64,000 nt of DNA from Adineta ricciae (GCA_905250025.1 CAJNOJ010000185.1:124001-188000), one strand, 5' to 3'; positions 34,881 to 47,784 are shown, counted from the first letter of the stretch. Notes: a model not told the origin generated them from the letters alone. Numbers and translations: made by a program.

Positions 34881-36363
34881 ATCAAATATTTTTGTTTAAA
34901 TTTCAAAATATATACGTCGAAATGACCTTTTTATACCTTGTAACTGATTGTACCTGTTTAATTTGAGAGAAAAGAAGTATTAGATAGTCTTACATTGCTC
35001 ATCGCTGTCAGGAACCATCATCCTAGAACGTCATTTTGTATGATATCATAATACAATATTCTGACACATGAAAGTGTTTGATCTAGTTTAGTATCAAGTA
35101 CGATTGAAGAGATGATGAATTAGATACATTAGTTAGAAGAACATGTTCATATGAAACTATTTGATATCGACCTTCTCAGTATTAGAATGAAAGTTATTTT
35201 TCAACAAATTCTCAATCATGTTCCTTTTGCTCCGAGAATTCATTTTTCTTCGTTGAATTTTTATACTGAACCCTGGTGCTAGTACACCCAATAGAAATAG
35301 TGCAAAGAAAGAAAGAAGAAATATTTCAAAGATGAAAACATCAATACATAGATTATCTATACACAACGTATAGATGGAGATAATCGACTGGCAATGAGAA
35401 TAAAGCGTTTTCTTTAATTTATCATTAAATGTTAATTATACATGACACGAAGATTAAAACCAGTATCAGCAACAGATTTATATGCGCAGATCATATTATA
35501 TTACATCAACAACAAGTCACGTATGTTTGGATCTTTATTTAATTGAAAAAAGCGAAAGACGTAAAAGATAATGTCTCAATAGAATCGCTTTATGTAGATC
35601 ATTATGAGATACATCATCGAAATATTCACCATATTATTCTGTTTAATCTGCTTATTTTAAAAATGTGATTATTGGGAAGGAAATGACTTGACATCGAACG
35701 ATGAATATTCTTTTTGAACTTCTGATAGATCAAGACAGAGACAGAGTTTGCTTCGATATCAATGAATAGGACGTCAAAATCGTATTTGATTGTGTTGGAA
35801 AATAACAACAGGATCAATAAACAGACAAAGAATGTATTGATTCGTACAAACATTATTTTAAACGTTGTGTCTATTCAAAATTCCAAAATATGTGTATGAG
35901 AAGCCTAAGTTGACCTTATTTTCTCTTTCTACTAAGTACATTGACTGCACTCAATCTTGAAGGAACGAGACTCCAGACAGTCTCGTGCTCTTTATCGCGA
36001 CGTGTTTTTGCAGGAAAGAAAAATACACAATTCGTTGGACAACAAACAAATGCCGCCAGCAATTCGAGTTTTCTTTTTTATTAAAATCTACGAGGTGAAC
36101 AGAGGTATGATGATGAATTGAAAAAATAAATCAATAGACATTTACCTCAGGTTCGAAATCAGTTTTCTTTTCTTTTCTCATTTGAAATTCAATCTTTACA
36201 ATACAAAAATATTAAAAACAAACGAGAAAATTCATTGGTACTATTGATTTATTTTTTACTTTCTTCATTTGAATAAAGATATCATACGAAACAATTTCTC
36301 TTTCCACATCTTTATAGCTACACAAAAACATGAAAAGAGAACAGAAGAACGAATGAAAGATCT
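34881..36363. other. Intergenic stretch
   Basis: Nothing coding is supported. A perfect 7-bp stem with a 6-nt loop (CGAGACTCCAGACAGTCTCG) lies at 35966-35985. The minus frames near 35157 and 35626 have single hydrophobic stretches but no start or splice context. Confidence 0.45.
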
Positions 36364-36627
36364 TCACGGGGATTTGGATGACAGAATTGGTCGTGCAGAT
36401 GATGAGGCGAGTAGAATCTGATTCGTACTAAATACTGATAAACCAAGTCCAACGAGTGACATTAAAACAGCTGCACTGAATGATAGACGTTCTTTATTCA
36501 ACAATGAATTTGTTAAATCATGTTTCTATAGAATAAATCAACTATAATGAAGTCGATTCAATCGAACAAAAGAAATACATACGGGAAATAATTTTGATCC
36601 AGTCTTAGTAACAACACTGAATATCAT
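36364..36627 (-). CDS. Small single-pass membrane protein, 68 aa
   Basis: Two exons (36583-36627 and 36364-36525) join in frame: MIFSVVTKTGSKLFP followed by KHDLTNSLLNKERLSFSAAV. One hydrophobic helix (about residues 34-52, AAVLMSLVGLGLSVFSTNQ) is flanked by a basic N-terminal side. An acceptor (TTTTCATTTCCAG) ends about 34 nt upstream of the ATG. Size and layout resemble small mitochondrial inner-membrane subunits, but I see no diagnostic motif. It is too short for a simple frame scan. Confidence 0.5.
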
Positions 36628-37417
36628 GATGATTGATATTCTCTCAAAGAGATTTTATCTGGAAATGAAAAGGAAAGAATGTATTTACGATTTCATTCTC
36701 GTTCGTTCTTTCGAAATCATTCGTTGATGAATGATCGTATTATACTTTGTACTTTCGCATCTTGTGAGGATCGTCCATTGTAATAGAGATCAAAACCCTC
36801 AAAACATATTTTACAATCACAGGGTGGAAAAAGATGTCGCTCTCATACGATAGGCGAAAAGCGAGTGAACAAATCTGGATATTTGAAGATCTAGATAGGG
36901 GTTCAGTTTTATCAAATAAAAAAGAACATCATTTTTCGATAAGTCTGTTGTTAAGTTTTTGCAAAACACATCATTGAATCTCGTTTGAAAATGGTATTAT
37001 TGATAAATCAACCGATTTTTTTAAAGACAGTTTATCACAGCAAATTGAATTTTGTGGAGGAATTTTAATAAATATAATATTCTTTATTGTAAACATGATC
37101 TTGAGGTCTGTACATATCATTCGGTGTTAAAAGAAACAGGATTGTGCTTATGAGATACTTCTTTCAACTCTGACATGTCATCTTCTCATAAGATAAGATA
37201 TAATCTACTACTTTCTGTTTGTACAAAATATGTTTTGTTGTCGCAATTTCAAGTGAAAGGAATTTTTCCCATGCTGCTATCTAAGCGTGTCTGGGGCAAT
37301 TTCATATATTAATATTAGTCATAGGTGGTGAAAGTTATAAAATAGTCTTTAGCAATATAAGTCGGAAACAGTACCAGCAAAGAACATTCTATCTATATCT
37401 CCATATTATTAAAAACA
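36628..37417. promoter_or_regulatory. Divergent intergenic region
   Basis: AT-rich spacer between the small membrane protein and the mucin-like Ig gene. A TATA-like AAAGTTATAAAATAG lies near 37331-37345, about 75 bp before the Ig gene start. Nothing else is evident. Confidence 0.4.
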
Positions 37418-40300
37418 ATGAGAGTGACACTAGATTTATTCTTCCTACTTTTGTTGAATTGGACTCCTTTACAGAAAATCGTAGCAATCCCAATGGATGA
37501 ATTTGAACAAGAAGCTTCCACAATATCAACCTTTTCAACGGATACTACTCAATATAACAGTTCTTATTTCTCTTCATCACATTATCTGACTGTTAGTACT
37601 GACCCAACGACTTCATCCACAGATAGTACCATGAGTACTGACCCAACGATTTCATCTACGGATAGTACCGTTAGTACTGACCCAACAACTTCATCTACGG
37701 ATAGTACTATGAGTACTGACTCAACGACTTCATCCACAGATAGTACCATCAGCACTGACTCAACGACTTCATCCACAGATAGCACCGTTAGTACTGACTC
37801 AACGATTTCATCTACGGATAGTACCGTTAGTACTGACCCAACAACTTCATCTACAGATAGTTCCGTTAGTACTGACTCCACGATTACGTCCACAGATAGT
37901 ACCGTTAGTACTGACCCAACGACTTCATCTACGGATAGTACTATGAGTACTGACCCAACGACTTCATCCACAGATAGTACCGTTAGTACTGACCCAACGA
38001 TTCCATCTACGGATAGTACCATCAGCACTGACTCAACGATTTTATCTACGGATAGTACCGTTAGTAGTGACCCAACGACTTCATCTACGGATAGTTCCGT
38101 CAGTACTGACTCCACGATTACGTCCACAGATAGTACCGTTAGTACTGACCCAACGACTTCATCTACGGATAGTGCCATCAGTACTGACCCAGCGATTACG
38201 TCCACGGATAGTAACCCCGTCGCTGCCGAGAGTTCTTTGTTCGATGTTGAAAATTCAACGCAGTTCAATGACACTGACGGTACGTGACATGTCATAGATA
38301 GTATTTGATGATTTTCTTAATTCAAATATCTAAAGTTGATCTTGTTTTATTGAATAGACTCAACAACATCAACATTCGATAGATTAAGTATCATTGATGC
38401 AGTGAAACTGCGAGTTGTTGTTGGTCCTAAAATACTTCAAATACATCGTGGACAAATAACTTATGAGCTAACTTGTACCGTCTACGGTGTGGATGCGAGT
38501 ACACATATTTACTGGAGTCATGAACAGCTCTATCGAGTAAAATTCTCAAACAACATCATCGTTTGTCTCAAATAAGGCTCTATACCTATCGTTTTAGCGT
38601 TACGTCTTCACCGATAAAGAGATTAAAAGTGCTTTACCTTGGCAAATAACACACAAAACGCATATTACAGTTGCGTTTCCAAATTCTCTGGATAAGTATA
38701 CATGTGTCGCGCGAGATATAAACGGCAACACTGTCACCGATACTGTTTCTACGCAAATAGATTCTGATACTTACGACCAAAATTTTGGAAGGGTAAGTTT
38801 TGCATAGAATTAAAATCTATTTGGCTCTTATTCGTCTTATAGAGTAATCTTGGTTTTAAACCTTTGCGCATTATTGCACCGAATACGAATGGTAAAGATC
38901 ATGTAGAAATTGAATGTACAGGCGCAGATTCGTACGATGAAAGCAAAATAAAATGGTATTTTAACAATCAGGTAGGTATCTGTTTTAGTTTAAGTGTAAT
39001 CTTTTACAAATTCATTTATCTATTTGTATCTTTTCATAATGATTTAAGCGTCTTGTTAATGGGCATCCCTTCTATCCTCGTGGAAAAATCCTTCTTATTG
39101 ATCCAGTTACACCATCACAGTCAGGAAATTATCGTTGTACAATTGCCAATCATCGCTATGTAGAATCCTCTATTATTCTTACATTTTCAAGTAAATAGAT
39201 AAAAAAAGATAAAATCTAAGTGAAGATTTTTATTTATAAGAAAAACCAGATGACATTGTTCATCCAGTATTCGATCCGGCAAGTCCCTTATCTATTAACG
39301 AAGGAGAAAGTCAATTAATTCGATGTCGATCGGGATATTATTTAGCTTACTGTGTATTCCGCAACGGTCAAAGACTTCCATCGGGTATCTATCAAAATGG
39401 CAATATTTTAATGATTACAAATGCAACTTCTCGTTACTCTGGAATGTATAATTGCACACTAATGAATAATGAAGGTAAACTTTTACGCATTTCATATGAA
39501 ATTCAAGTGAAACGTAAGCAAACACACAATTTGTCCCGAAGTATGATTAAAATAAAACTAAACTTCTCTACTATCTTTTGTTATTTTTCTTTTGTATGTG
39601 GTTTACCAAAAATAATTTTTCGTCCACAAATCATCGATCTAGTTGAAGGTCAACGACTGATTATCGAGTATACAGTTATTGTGAGTGAAGAATGAAAAAA
39701 AATATTACAAAATGAATACAATTTCTATTTCTAGTCAGAAGATCCAGTTGAAATAGCTTGGAAGAAATATGTAAATCATAGTTATGAATCAATTTCATCT
39801 GCCTTTATAATCGAATCAAATCGACTTATTCTTCAACGTGCTACATTAGATGTAATTGGAACTTATCAGGTTATCGTACGTAATTCATATGGTGAAAGTC
39901 GACAAAATCTACGTATAAATGTAAAACCACGACGTAGTCAACAACGAGAATCTGTTCAAGTAACGATTCAACCAAAAGAAATTATAATTGAAGCTAATGA
40001 AAGAACAATCTTGAAATGTGATGTGAAAGGTGCTCAACAATATCGAGTTACATGGAATAAATTCGCTTATAATACTAGTCTTCCTGATTATGCTCATGTA
40101 TGTATTGAAAATTGAAAACAAACGAACCATCATCATGTATTTGATTAAAATAGCAACAAGGAAATGATCTGATCATTGTCCCATTCAATGATACATCTAC
40201 TGAAACGATGTATTTCGAATGTCAAGTTGATGTATCTGGTGAATCTATATCATATAATGCTTACGTACGAGTTACTATTGGTGATGGAAAAAGTCAATGA
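37418..40300 (+). CDS. Secreted mucin-like protein with about five Ig domains
   Basis: A signal peptide (MRVTLDLFFLLLLNWTPLQ) leads into a Ser/Thr/Asp/Pro repeat region, then Ig-like domains encoded on short exons. Ig landmarks are LTCTVYGVDASTHIYWSHE with YTCVARD; VEIECTG with KIKWYF and SGNYRCTIAN; LIRCRS with SGMYNCTLMN; IAWKKY with GTYQVIVRN; and LKCDVKGAQQYRVTWNK with MYFECQVD. Introns sit at 38281-38358, about 38541-38597, 38793-38841, 38971-39048 and later. It ends VRVTIGDGKSQ with TGA at 40298-40300 and no membrane anchor. Many potential O- and N-glycosylation sites suggest an extracellular coat, adhesion or recognition protein. Confidence 0.82.
37598..38221 (+). repeat. 39-bp coding minisatellite, 16 units
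   Basis: Sixteen units of 13 codons with consensus TDPTTSSTDSTVS. Changes are confined to a few positions (Pro/Ser at 3, Thr/Ile at 5, Val/Met/Ile at 12). Units 7-9 and 13-15 repeat as a block, pointing to recent multi-unit duplication. Because 39 is a multiple of three, the reverse strand also stays open (37582-38295), but that frame is a by-product. Confidence 0.95.
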
Positions 40301-40781
40301 AGTAATACCAATCAATAATTATTATGAATAATGATGCTCCAGCAACATTTGCTTCATTTTGTCTTATTTAACGTTTAGTTTATAAATTAAACGCTTTTCT
40401 CAATTGTTTTTTCATGTGTAGTACTGACGAAATTCTCTCGAACATTAAACTTTTCTTTTTCTTATATTGAAATTAGAGGATAATAGATTACTACAATTCA
40501 TCATACATACGGAAAGAAAAGAAACGAGATTGGTGTCATCGTTCATTGAGTAAAATAGATGGAGTTAAATACAATTTTCATCTTGAAAATAATTGAATGA
40601 ATTTTTCGATTAAAATTCCTATGGAAAGAAATATTTTCTCATTTAAAATTTGTTATTTATTTGTTGAAGATAAAAGTCCACATTTTACCAGATTTTATTT
40701 GAGAAGAAAAGGATTTGGTTTGGTTGATGTCGAATTTGCCTCGAGTGAATTGATCTATTTCGTATTGAAAAAAAACATCAA
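40301..40781. other. Intergenic; spurious frame
   Basis: The open frame at 40597-40806 runs through the real start of the next gene in another frame and is probably not translated. No other feature is seen. Confidence 0.5.
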
Positions 40782-41416
40782 ATGGATTGTCCACATTCAT
40801 TGGTAGGTAAGTTTTATGAATCTTTTCATCTTTCTAACAAATTCAATTGTTTTAAATAGAAAAAGAGAATGTTCTCGAACAAGCCCTTCGAACGTATGAA
40901 GAAAGTGAACGTTCATTGAAATCGATTTGCATATCTGTCGAAGAAGAAAATTCTCAATTAGAAAATCAATTGAAAAGTCTTCAAAATCATCACACAAATT
41001 TATTAAAACAATATCATTTAGTCAAAGAACGTCTTCATCAAATTCGTGGTGAACATGCTCGATTAGCTGAACGACAACTATTTATTGACCAACAAACAAA
41101 TCAAATTCATCAACGGTTTACTTTCATTTCTTCATTTTTCAAACATCAAAAGTCTCTTTTTAGTTATCGACAAACTCAATTAGCTTTGAAAAAGATTCTT
41201 TCATTTGCTAAAACAACGAATGAAGAATTGACTGGTGAAAGTTATTCGACTTTAGGATTGAAATTGATTCCAATCGACGAAGATAAACGTTCAATGAATG
41301 ATATCGGAACAAATTATGATCCACCTTTACTTTCATCAAAAAGAAGATTAACATCAAGTGAAACTCAACAGAAATACTCAAAAAATAGCTCATCATCACA
41401 CAGATCATCGAAGTAA
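40782..41416 (+). CDS. Coiled-coil protein, 193 aa
   Basis: A 25-nt first exon (40782-40806, MDCPHSLV) splices across a 53-nt intron to 40860-41416, restoring one frame. Residues about 9-85 are a long Glu/Gln/Leu-rich coiled coil (VEEENSQLENQLKSLQ, ERLHQIRGEHARLAERQ). The tail is Ser/Lys-rich and disordered (SKRRLTSSETQQKYSKNSS). I do not recognise the family. The tiny first exon is easily missed. Confidence 0.65.
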
Positions 41417-41540
41417 AATAAACAATCCTTTTGTTTCTTTCTTTCACAAACTAAATTTCTCAAGAATTGAAATACTTTCTTATCAGATTCTATCTTTGTA
41501 GATTTGTTTATTTTTCTTTATTTATTCGTCAACTCGTCGA

Positions 41541-42238
41541 ATGGCCGACGAGATCAATACAGAACTAATTCAACACGACAAAAGATCATCAAATGATGAT
41601 TCATCACCGAATTATTTGAATGGAAATGATTCGATCGAAGACGATGCCAATGAAAGTTCTTTCGATCCATTATTAGTTCATGAGGAAAGTTCAAACATTG
41701 ATTCAAGTCCGGAAATCGACTATCAGGAGAAACCAATCGAACTCAAAGCTCAACGAGAACTTGACGAAGATGAAGTCCCACCACCTGTCGTTCCAACTGA
41801 ACAAACACCGAGTGAAGTTGAAACAACTCATTCGAGAACAGAATCTGAATCAAATATAACTGATGATCGTCCATTGACAGAACTGGAAACACCTTATGAA
41901 CATCATGAAGAAAACGAAACTTCACCTGTGGAATTATCGAATGATCAAAGTTCATCCAATAATCATTCATTCGTAGAAATTGAACAATCCCTTGAACTTG
42001 CTGAAACTGACCAAGAACAAGAACAAGAACAAGAAGTAAATCAAACACCAAATGAATCGATAACGGAAGAAGATAATATTCAAGAAGAAGTACATTTCAC
42101 TGAAGAAGATTTTCCACCTCTGTCTTCACCTGCAGTCACAACTGATCAAACAAAAGAAGAACAAGAACAACCATTAGCATCAACTATTTTCAAAGAGGAG
42201 GAATTTCCACCTTTACCTACAGCAGAAGCGACAACAAT
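41541..42238 (+). CDS. Acidic disordered protein with FPPL motifs, truncated by a join
   Basis: From MADEINTELIQHDKRSS the frame is open, very acidic and disordered. Two related motifs occur near the right end, EEDFPPLSSP and EEEFPPLPT, short linear motifs of the kind that bind partner domains. At 42239 there is a single N, after which the sequence changes to F-box/LRR-like coding DNA. I take the join as an assembly seam, so the true C-terminus is missing. The frame runs on to 42335 through the N, but that fusion should not be trusted. Confidence 0.55.
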
Positions 42239-42239
42239 N

Positions 42240-43571
42240 TTGTTATTACACGCAGCAACATTAACTCATTTGACGATTGATACAAGATTTGAAATTGAAT
42301 CAGTAAGTAAAGTTATAAATATTTTTTTGAGATAGATGTAATCATAAATGGAACTTATCTGTACAGCTTTTAATGCGTCTTTCTTATTTAAAGAGTAGTG
42401 TGACATAGAAATACATTCATCCCAAGTGCAATTTAATCTCGATCGTGAAAAATATTATATTTCGTCACTTACATTCTCTTCGATCGCTTGATTTCGGACC
42501 AAATGATTTCAATGGGATACATGATTGGCGCATAACACATATATGTGCCCGACTTACTTTTCTGCGTGTCTCCTTGTGGTGGCCGTCCGATGTAGTTCGT
42601 CTGATATCAACACCACCTTTACCGGAAACATTAAAATATTTGTACATCTCTTTAAGTGATATTCTATCTGCGATGCTGTCTCGTCTACCAAATAAACAAC
42701 AGTTAGCTCCTATGAAACAATTGCGTAGTTTTACATTCATGAAGCCTTTCATATGGAGATTTGACAACGAATTAGCTTTCATCGAATTATTGACGTGTGA
42801 AGATATAATGCCGATGCTGCAACGAGTAAAGTTATCGATAACTCTGGATAACCACGAGTTCGATCGTTTCAAACAATGTTCGATTTTCAATGACCATCGA
42901 TGTATTGAAGATTACGACAGATTTAATTCCACATGGAAGTTTTTCTTATCCAAAAGAAGTAAGAGGCTCAGCACTGATGGTGAATTATTGGTACAACATT
43001 GGATATTCTACAACTGTGTCACTTAGTAGAGTAAATTCAAATTTTGAGACTGAAGATCAAATTGATTTTATTGACAAATGTTTTAGAAGTCTCGATACCA
43101 ATTTGATCGACGTTGGGTGTGGTATACTCATTCGTGGTCTTTTCAAACATTCTATATGATACCACTTTTACATCAATGCAATCATGAACAAGAACTATAC
43201 GCAACACCTTCATCATTCAATAGCATCTCACCATTACTTACCACTCAGAACCTGTTACCACGATGAATTGGAATTCATTGCGCACATTTTCAATTCTTCC
43301 ATTGCTGAAATCACTGCGAATAACTATTTACGACTATAAAACTATACTTGAAGACCAGCATTGTCAATCAATTGTTGAAAAAATACCAATGCTAGTCGAT
43401 TTTGTCTTTTGCTTTCGAGGACGTACTATACGTGTCCCCAATCACGAATATTCTTATATTCATCAGAAGTCGATTAGAAATTTATATCATCATGTATCCA
43501 TGCTCACTTCCAATTGTCAACATAAGGTAGTTATCGAACCAGATGAATGTGGATTGATGGTCTGGTTATGA
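42240..43571 (+). pseudogene. F-box/LRR-like family member, frameshifted
   Basis: The segment after the N starts mid-gene (LTHLTIDTRFEIES). A frame from 42445 gives leucine-rich-repeat-like text (HLHSLRSLDFGPNDF, LPETLKYLYISLSDI, LRSFTFMKPFIWRF, MPMLQRVKLSITLDNHEF). Near 42950 the family-like text continues in a different frame (FSYPKEVRGSALMVNYWYN, then ending 43159). After a break, 43263-43571 continues with LLKSLRITIYDYK and KVVIEPDECGLMVW. This order matches the bdelloid F-box-like proteins with degenerate LRRs. Missing N-terminus plus at least one frameshift mark it as a pseudogene or misassembled copy. Confidence 0.6.
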
Positions 43572-44356
43572 CTTAAACTCGACTAAATGATTTTTCTCAT
43601 TGTCTACTTGTTTTTCTAGGTTACCATCGATTGAACTATTGACAGAATGCTTTTTCTTTGCTCAATAATATCGTTACCTATTAGAACTTTGTCAGTGAAC
43701 TCCTACGAATAAATTTCGAAACTGAATCTTTACTAATTGTACTCGAAAATAATTAGATGTATCTTTTATTTTCTGTCGAAAACGAAAAAACATGTGATGA
43801 TACATCTAAAATAAATTCTGATTATCTTCGTTGTATTGCACCACTCTATGCATATAAAATGCACGAAATTATACACAATCAAAGATAAACTAAATGGACA
43901 GAAAGTTCATGTTCTTTTATCATTCTGTTCACTTCTCCGATGTTGAATTTATCCAATTCTTTGCTGCAGACCATCCGCTGAGCGTGCTCATTTCTCACTG
44001 CACACAATACACTCATAAACTGCAGAAAATTCACGTTTCTTCCACAACTGAAAATCGTTCAACTCACTCGCGGCTTTCTTTGGCTGCCCACTACAGCAAC
44101 AACACAGTTTTGGGCCAATTTTACACGACAATCTTCACAATACACCCCATCTTTTTTCATTAACTTCAGCATGCACTAAAAAAGCGGATCTCTTCCATTA
44201 TTTCACACAATTCTAGATTTTACCGTCTTTTGTGTTGTACTAAACGGCGCAGATTCTGCCGACGCTGCCCAGGTCGAACAATCCCATACTCGGATCCGAA
44301 GCATGGATTTCCTGGATTTTCTAAGGGTCATCATAGAACATAGCTGAAAAGATCGC
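43572..44356. other. Intergenic with degenerate GGATTCC repeat
   Basis: No supported gene. From 44270 to 44440 words such as AGTCGGATTCCAATGC and AATCCGATCGGAT recur, like the repeat at 7430-7650, and run into the last exon of the neighbouring RING-like gene. Confidence 0.4.
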
Positions 44357-44924
44357 TCATAAAATTTGCAACAACCGACGGGATTTTCCTAGTCGGATTC
44401 CAATGCAATTCCGTTCCAGGAATCCGATCGGATTTTTTGACCTGGGTGATGAACCAAACGAAGCAGCAACACTATTAGATGTTGGTGGAATAAACGGAGC
44501 AGGTTCATCACCATATGTCGAAAGATGTAATAAATTGTTTTCTGAAGAAAAACTTGGAGTAAATGCAGCGGGGAAGACGGAGGATGGCACAGCAGGAGTT
44601 GGAGCGGCAACCGGCTTCTGCTAAAGATTGGAAAAAGATAAAATAGCTTTTAAGAAGGGGGAAAAGCCATACTGAACGAATAGAACAACGATCGAAATCG
44701 GCGATGATGTTGACTGCCGTGATTTCCTTACAGAAACACTCCATTTCCCAATCGTCTTTGTATCGTAACATGGTTCGAGAGCAGTCGATACAGACGAAAT
44801 GAATGCAATTAAACATTATATATTTGGTTTTCGTCTGATAACAAGCGCTACACCTTGTGTCGCTACTCATTGACGAGATTTTACTTGAAAAGTTATCTAA
44901 AACATCGAAATACCCACTTTTCAC
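44357..44924 (-). CDS. RING-like zinc-finger protein
   Basis: Two exons (44673-44924 and 44357-44620) splice in frame at SIRS joined to QKPVAAPTPAV. The N-terminal part has a RING-type pattern: RCSACYQTKTKY, then FNCIHFVCIDCSR, then MECFCKEI, giving C-x2-C, C-x-H-x2-C-x2-C and a shortened C-x-C. The likely start is MSSDTRCSACY at 44870. The rest is Pro/Ser-rich. The last 25 residues (from NPIGFLERN) are encoded by the GGATTCC-type repeat, so the original end may have been overwritten. RING proteins are often ubiquitin ligases; the compressed last pair makes this uncertain. Confidence 0.5.
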
Positions 44925-45654
44925 GTGAAAAAAAACGATTGGTATTGGGTCGTCGAAGTATGCGACAGTACGAAGAAAAGACAGGGAAGAGTGGATGCTA
45001 TTTAATGTTGTTAGAGAATAATTTCAAATATACTTTCATGACCATGTGACTGGTATTCGTCTCAGATATCTTTCTCTCGTGTGCGGAGAACGATAAACGG
45101 AGATTTTCCTAACTAAATTTTTCTGTTCTTCTAACCATCGACCGTTCGGAATATTTAGTCCATAACTAATGTGTTTCAGTCGTATGCAACACGTGGATGA
45201 TATTTTTAACCACTTCACGTTCATGTTTTGTAAATATTCATTGGTTTTCCTTGAATTTAGCTTTCGTAAATTAAGTGTCAAGACAAAAAGAATTCGAAAT
45301 GGTTGCCTTCTCTCTACAAATAAAACAAAATGCAACGTTAAAGTTCATTCGCAAGCGTTGCGTTCGAGATAAGATATGACTGGGAAAACTCAAACGACTT
45401 GTTTCTTCTGATAATTTCCTGAAAGCGATGGGATCATTGAAATCCTCTCGACAAGAAAGCTTGTATAAACTCTTTTTCGATTGATCTTTAACCATGAGTT
45501 TTTTTTGACAATATTCAACATTGAATAAAAAAAGTCGTTTATTAAAATGGTTGCTTATCTGAATCTGTTCTTTTTATTTCAAGTTATTCGAAGAAAAACG
45601 ATAAGAATACAAAAACAAAACGAACTACATACAAATAATTACATTAAATAAACA
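44925..45654. other. Stretch with overlapping minus-strand frames, unresolved
   Basis: Two minus frames (45271-45495 and 45036-45335) look weakly coding and could be one gene with a frameshift (AFCFICREKATISN is Cys-rich). I find no start, splice logic or family, so I leave it as a possible gene remnant. Confidence 0.3.
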
Positions 45655-46613
45655 TTACTTTTGTTCATCTTCTTCAGCCTAGAAAAGAAAAAAACAATTA
45701 GAAAACATTCGTCCCTCTCTTATTTCATCAAATCTTACTGGATAAACAAACGATGTTAACTTTTGACAACGATCAGTGCAACAAATTTCACATGTATATA
45801 AGCCCATATTGATTTCAAATGTTGCATTTGTAATGTCTAAATCCGTATTTTCACCGAGTGTATTTATTAATTCATCGTTAGGATTAAACCACTGAATTCG
45901 ACATTGTTTTTGCTGAGCACCCACACGACAAAACAACGATAGAGACTTTCTTGGTTCGAACAAAGCTTGTGTTGAATGAACTATTCAAAAGAAAAGAATT
46001 CAATGAGAAAGATTCCAAATCTTTCTTTACCGATAAAAGATGAATCTTTAATAAAATTCGTTGGTATTGAATAAACATCAGATTTCTCATTGACATTGAG
46101 ATTTACAGTAAAAGTTTGTTGAGCATAGATCTCTTGATGAACTCCAATACATTGATAAAAACCATTCATATCAAAATGAACTTTTTCAATCGAAATTGTT
46201 GAAACAATTGAAACAGCAAGAAATGAATTTTCATCTTCATTTTCCTTTGTCTAATAAAGAAGAGTTGAAAAGAATTTTTTTCAAAATAAAATATTTACTT
46301 TGGAGAGAAATGATTGAATTAATGTTCCATTGTGAAGCCAAAAAATATCAATTTGAGGAAAATTCGATAGAAATAAACATGTTAAATTAAATTTTGTATT
46401 TTCAACAATCTGAATTTCTTTCGGTGAACTAAATTTCGACTGAAATGTAATCGTTTTATGTTTTCTCAATTGATTCAATAAAGTCGATGATGTTGTCAAA
46501 CCAATCAAAATCGTTAAATACTTTTTTCAAACAAAACAAAACAAAAAAAGAATTTTTCATTAAGAAAAATAAATGAGAAAACTTACAAAAAAAGTTAAGA
46601 ATGAATAAGACAT
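45655..46613 (-). CDS. Secreted two-Ig-domain protein
   Basis: From the ATG at 46611-46613 (MSYSFLTFF, joined across an intron to YLTILIGLTTSS) the exons give a signal peptide and two Ig-like domains. Domain 1 has FNLTCLFLSN, IDIFWLHNGT and MNGFYQCIGVH. Domain 2 has LSLFCRVGAQQ, CRIQWFNPND and MGLYTCEICC. A short last exon reads AEEDEQK, with TAA at 45655-45657. There is no membrane anchor. Extra cysteines (CEICCTDRC) in domain 2 could form an additional disulphide. Like the larger Ig gene 5 kb away it is probably extracellular, but lacks the mucin region. Confidence 0.75.
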
Positions 46614-47784
46614 GATCAAGATTGATGTGTTGTTCGTTTCAAATTATGGAAATGACTCGTTGACGACGAATAGCAATGTTGACTATTCTATTAACATATT
46701 ATGCAATGAATGACGCCGCTTGAATGACATTAACAACGGTTCTTCTTCTTTTTTTTTTCTATCATTCGTATTCAAACGTGCAGAAAAAAAACGAGAGACA
46801 CAAAGAAATAATCTATGTCATCGTGACTTGGGTCGAAGTGACCGTTGTTAATCTATCATTTTGCTTTTATTCTTAGTCTCATCAACCAATACTATGATTT
46901 GTATGGCATAATTGAATTACTGAAGAAAAGGAAGAGGAAGTAGACATGTTGTTCAGTAGATAATTTCATCTTTTATCCACATTGAGTAGATGAACTTCAA
47001 GGACGTTTTTTATAATGTAAAACGAAAGGAGAAAATATTTTGAAAATTCTTTGTTACTCCGAAATGATTTTTATCGGAAGTTTTTAGTCTGTTCTTTTAA
47101 TGATTGATTATCTTTCTCGCGTGAAAAGATTATCTTTTTCTTCTTTTTTTCTTTGAATAAATTTCTTTCATCTTCTATTAATAAAAAAAGTCCTAATTAT
47201 TTCTTATCTATTTATAATAATTATCATTTCAAAAGATATGAACATCAATTGAAATAAATAGAAAACTCCGGTAAATATCTTTTTTACCTTTTCCGACAAA
47301 ATTTTTCATTAGAATTGCTTATCTACGAACAATTTCTGAATAGAAAATAGATTAGTTTTTGTTTACTTTATATTGTTCGATTGAAAATTGACATGATTTT
47401 GTTTTATATGAGTATATACTACTTAAGAAAGTATCTGACTGAAGAGAATTGTTACACATGTTAAAAAGTATAAATGAGAAAGAAGAAAAGAAACTTTTAA
47501 CATCCGTTCTTTGATGTTAATTTCAAACTCGTTTTCTTTTGACAATAATAGTCAAAGATTTTCATCATAATTTTAAAGGAATGAGGTAAAGCTCAAGTAA
47601 AACGAGAAGAAAAAGAAGAAAAAAAAGAAAACGTCGCTGTTGTCTTTTTTTCCTCTCTCTTCTATTCTATTTGAGAAAACGAAGAAGAAGAAGAAGAAGT
47701 CTATTACAACTAATTATATTTCAACGTTACACAGTGTGAATAAGAAAAAAGAGAGATCGATCAAGTTATAGCTCATTTATATCA
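46614..47784. other. Intergenic stretch
   Basis: AT-rich DNA with a GAAGAAGAAGAAGAAG run near 47684-47700. No gene is supported on either strand. Confidence 0.5.

Noticed and set aside
37582..38295. 237-codon minus-strand open frame opposite the mucin-like exon
   Set aside because: It exists because the 39-bp repeat keeps both strands open; it has no start context, introns or family, and the plus-strand reading has a signal peptide and spliced Ig domains.
40597..40806. 69-codon plus-strand protein upstream of the coiled-coil gene
   Set aside because: The true start at 40782 lies inside it in another frame and splices cleanly to the coiled-coil exon; the longer frame meets a stop at the junction.
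42239..42335. Continuation of the acidic protein through the N into LTHLTIDTRFEIES
   Set aside because: The composition changes abruptly at the N and the downstream text belongs to an F-box/LRR-like family, so the fusion is probably an assembly join.
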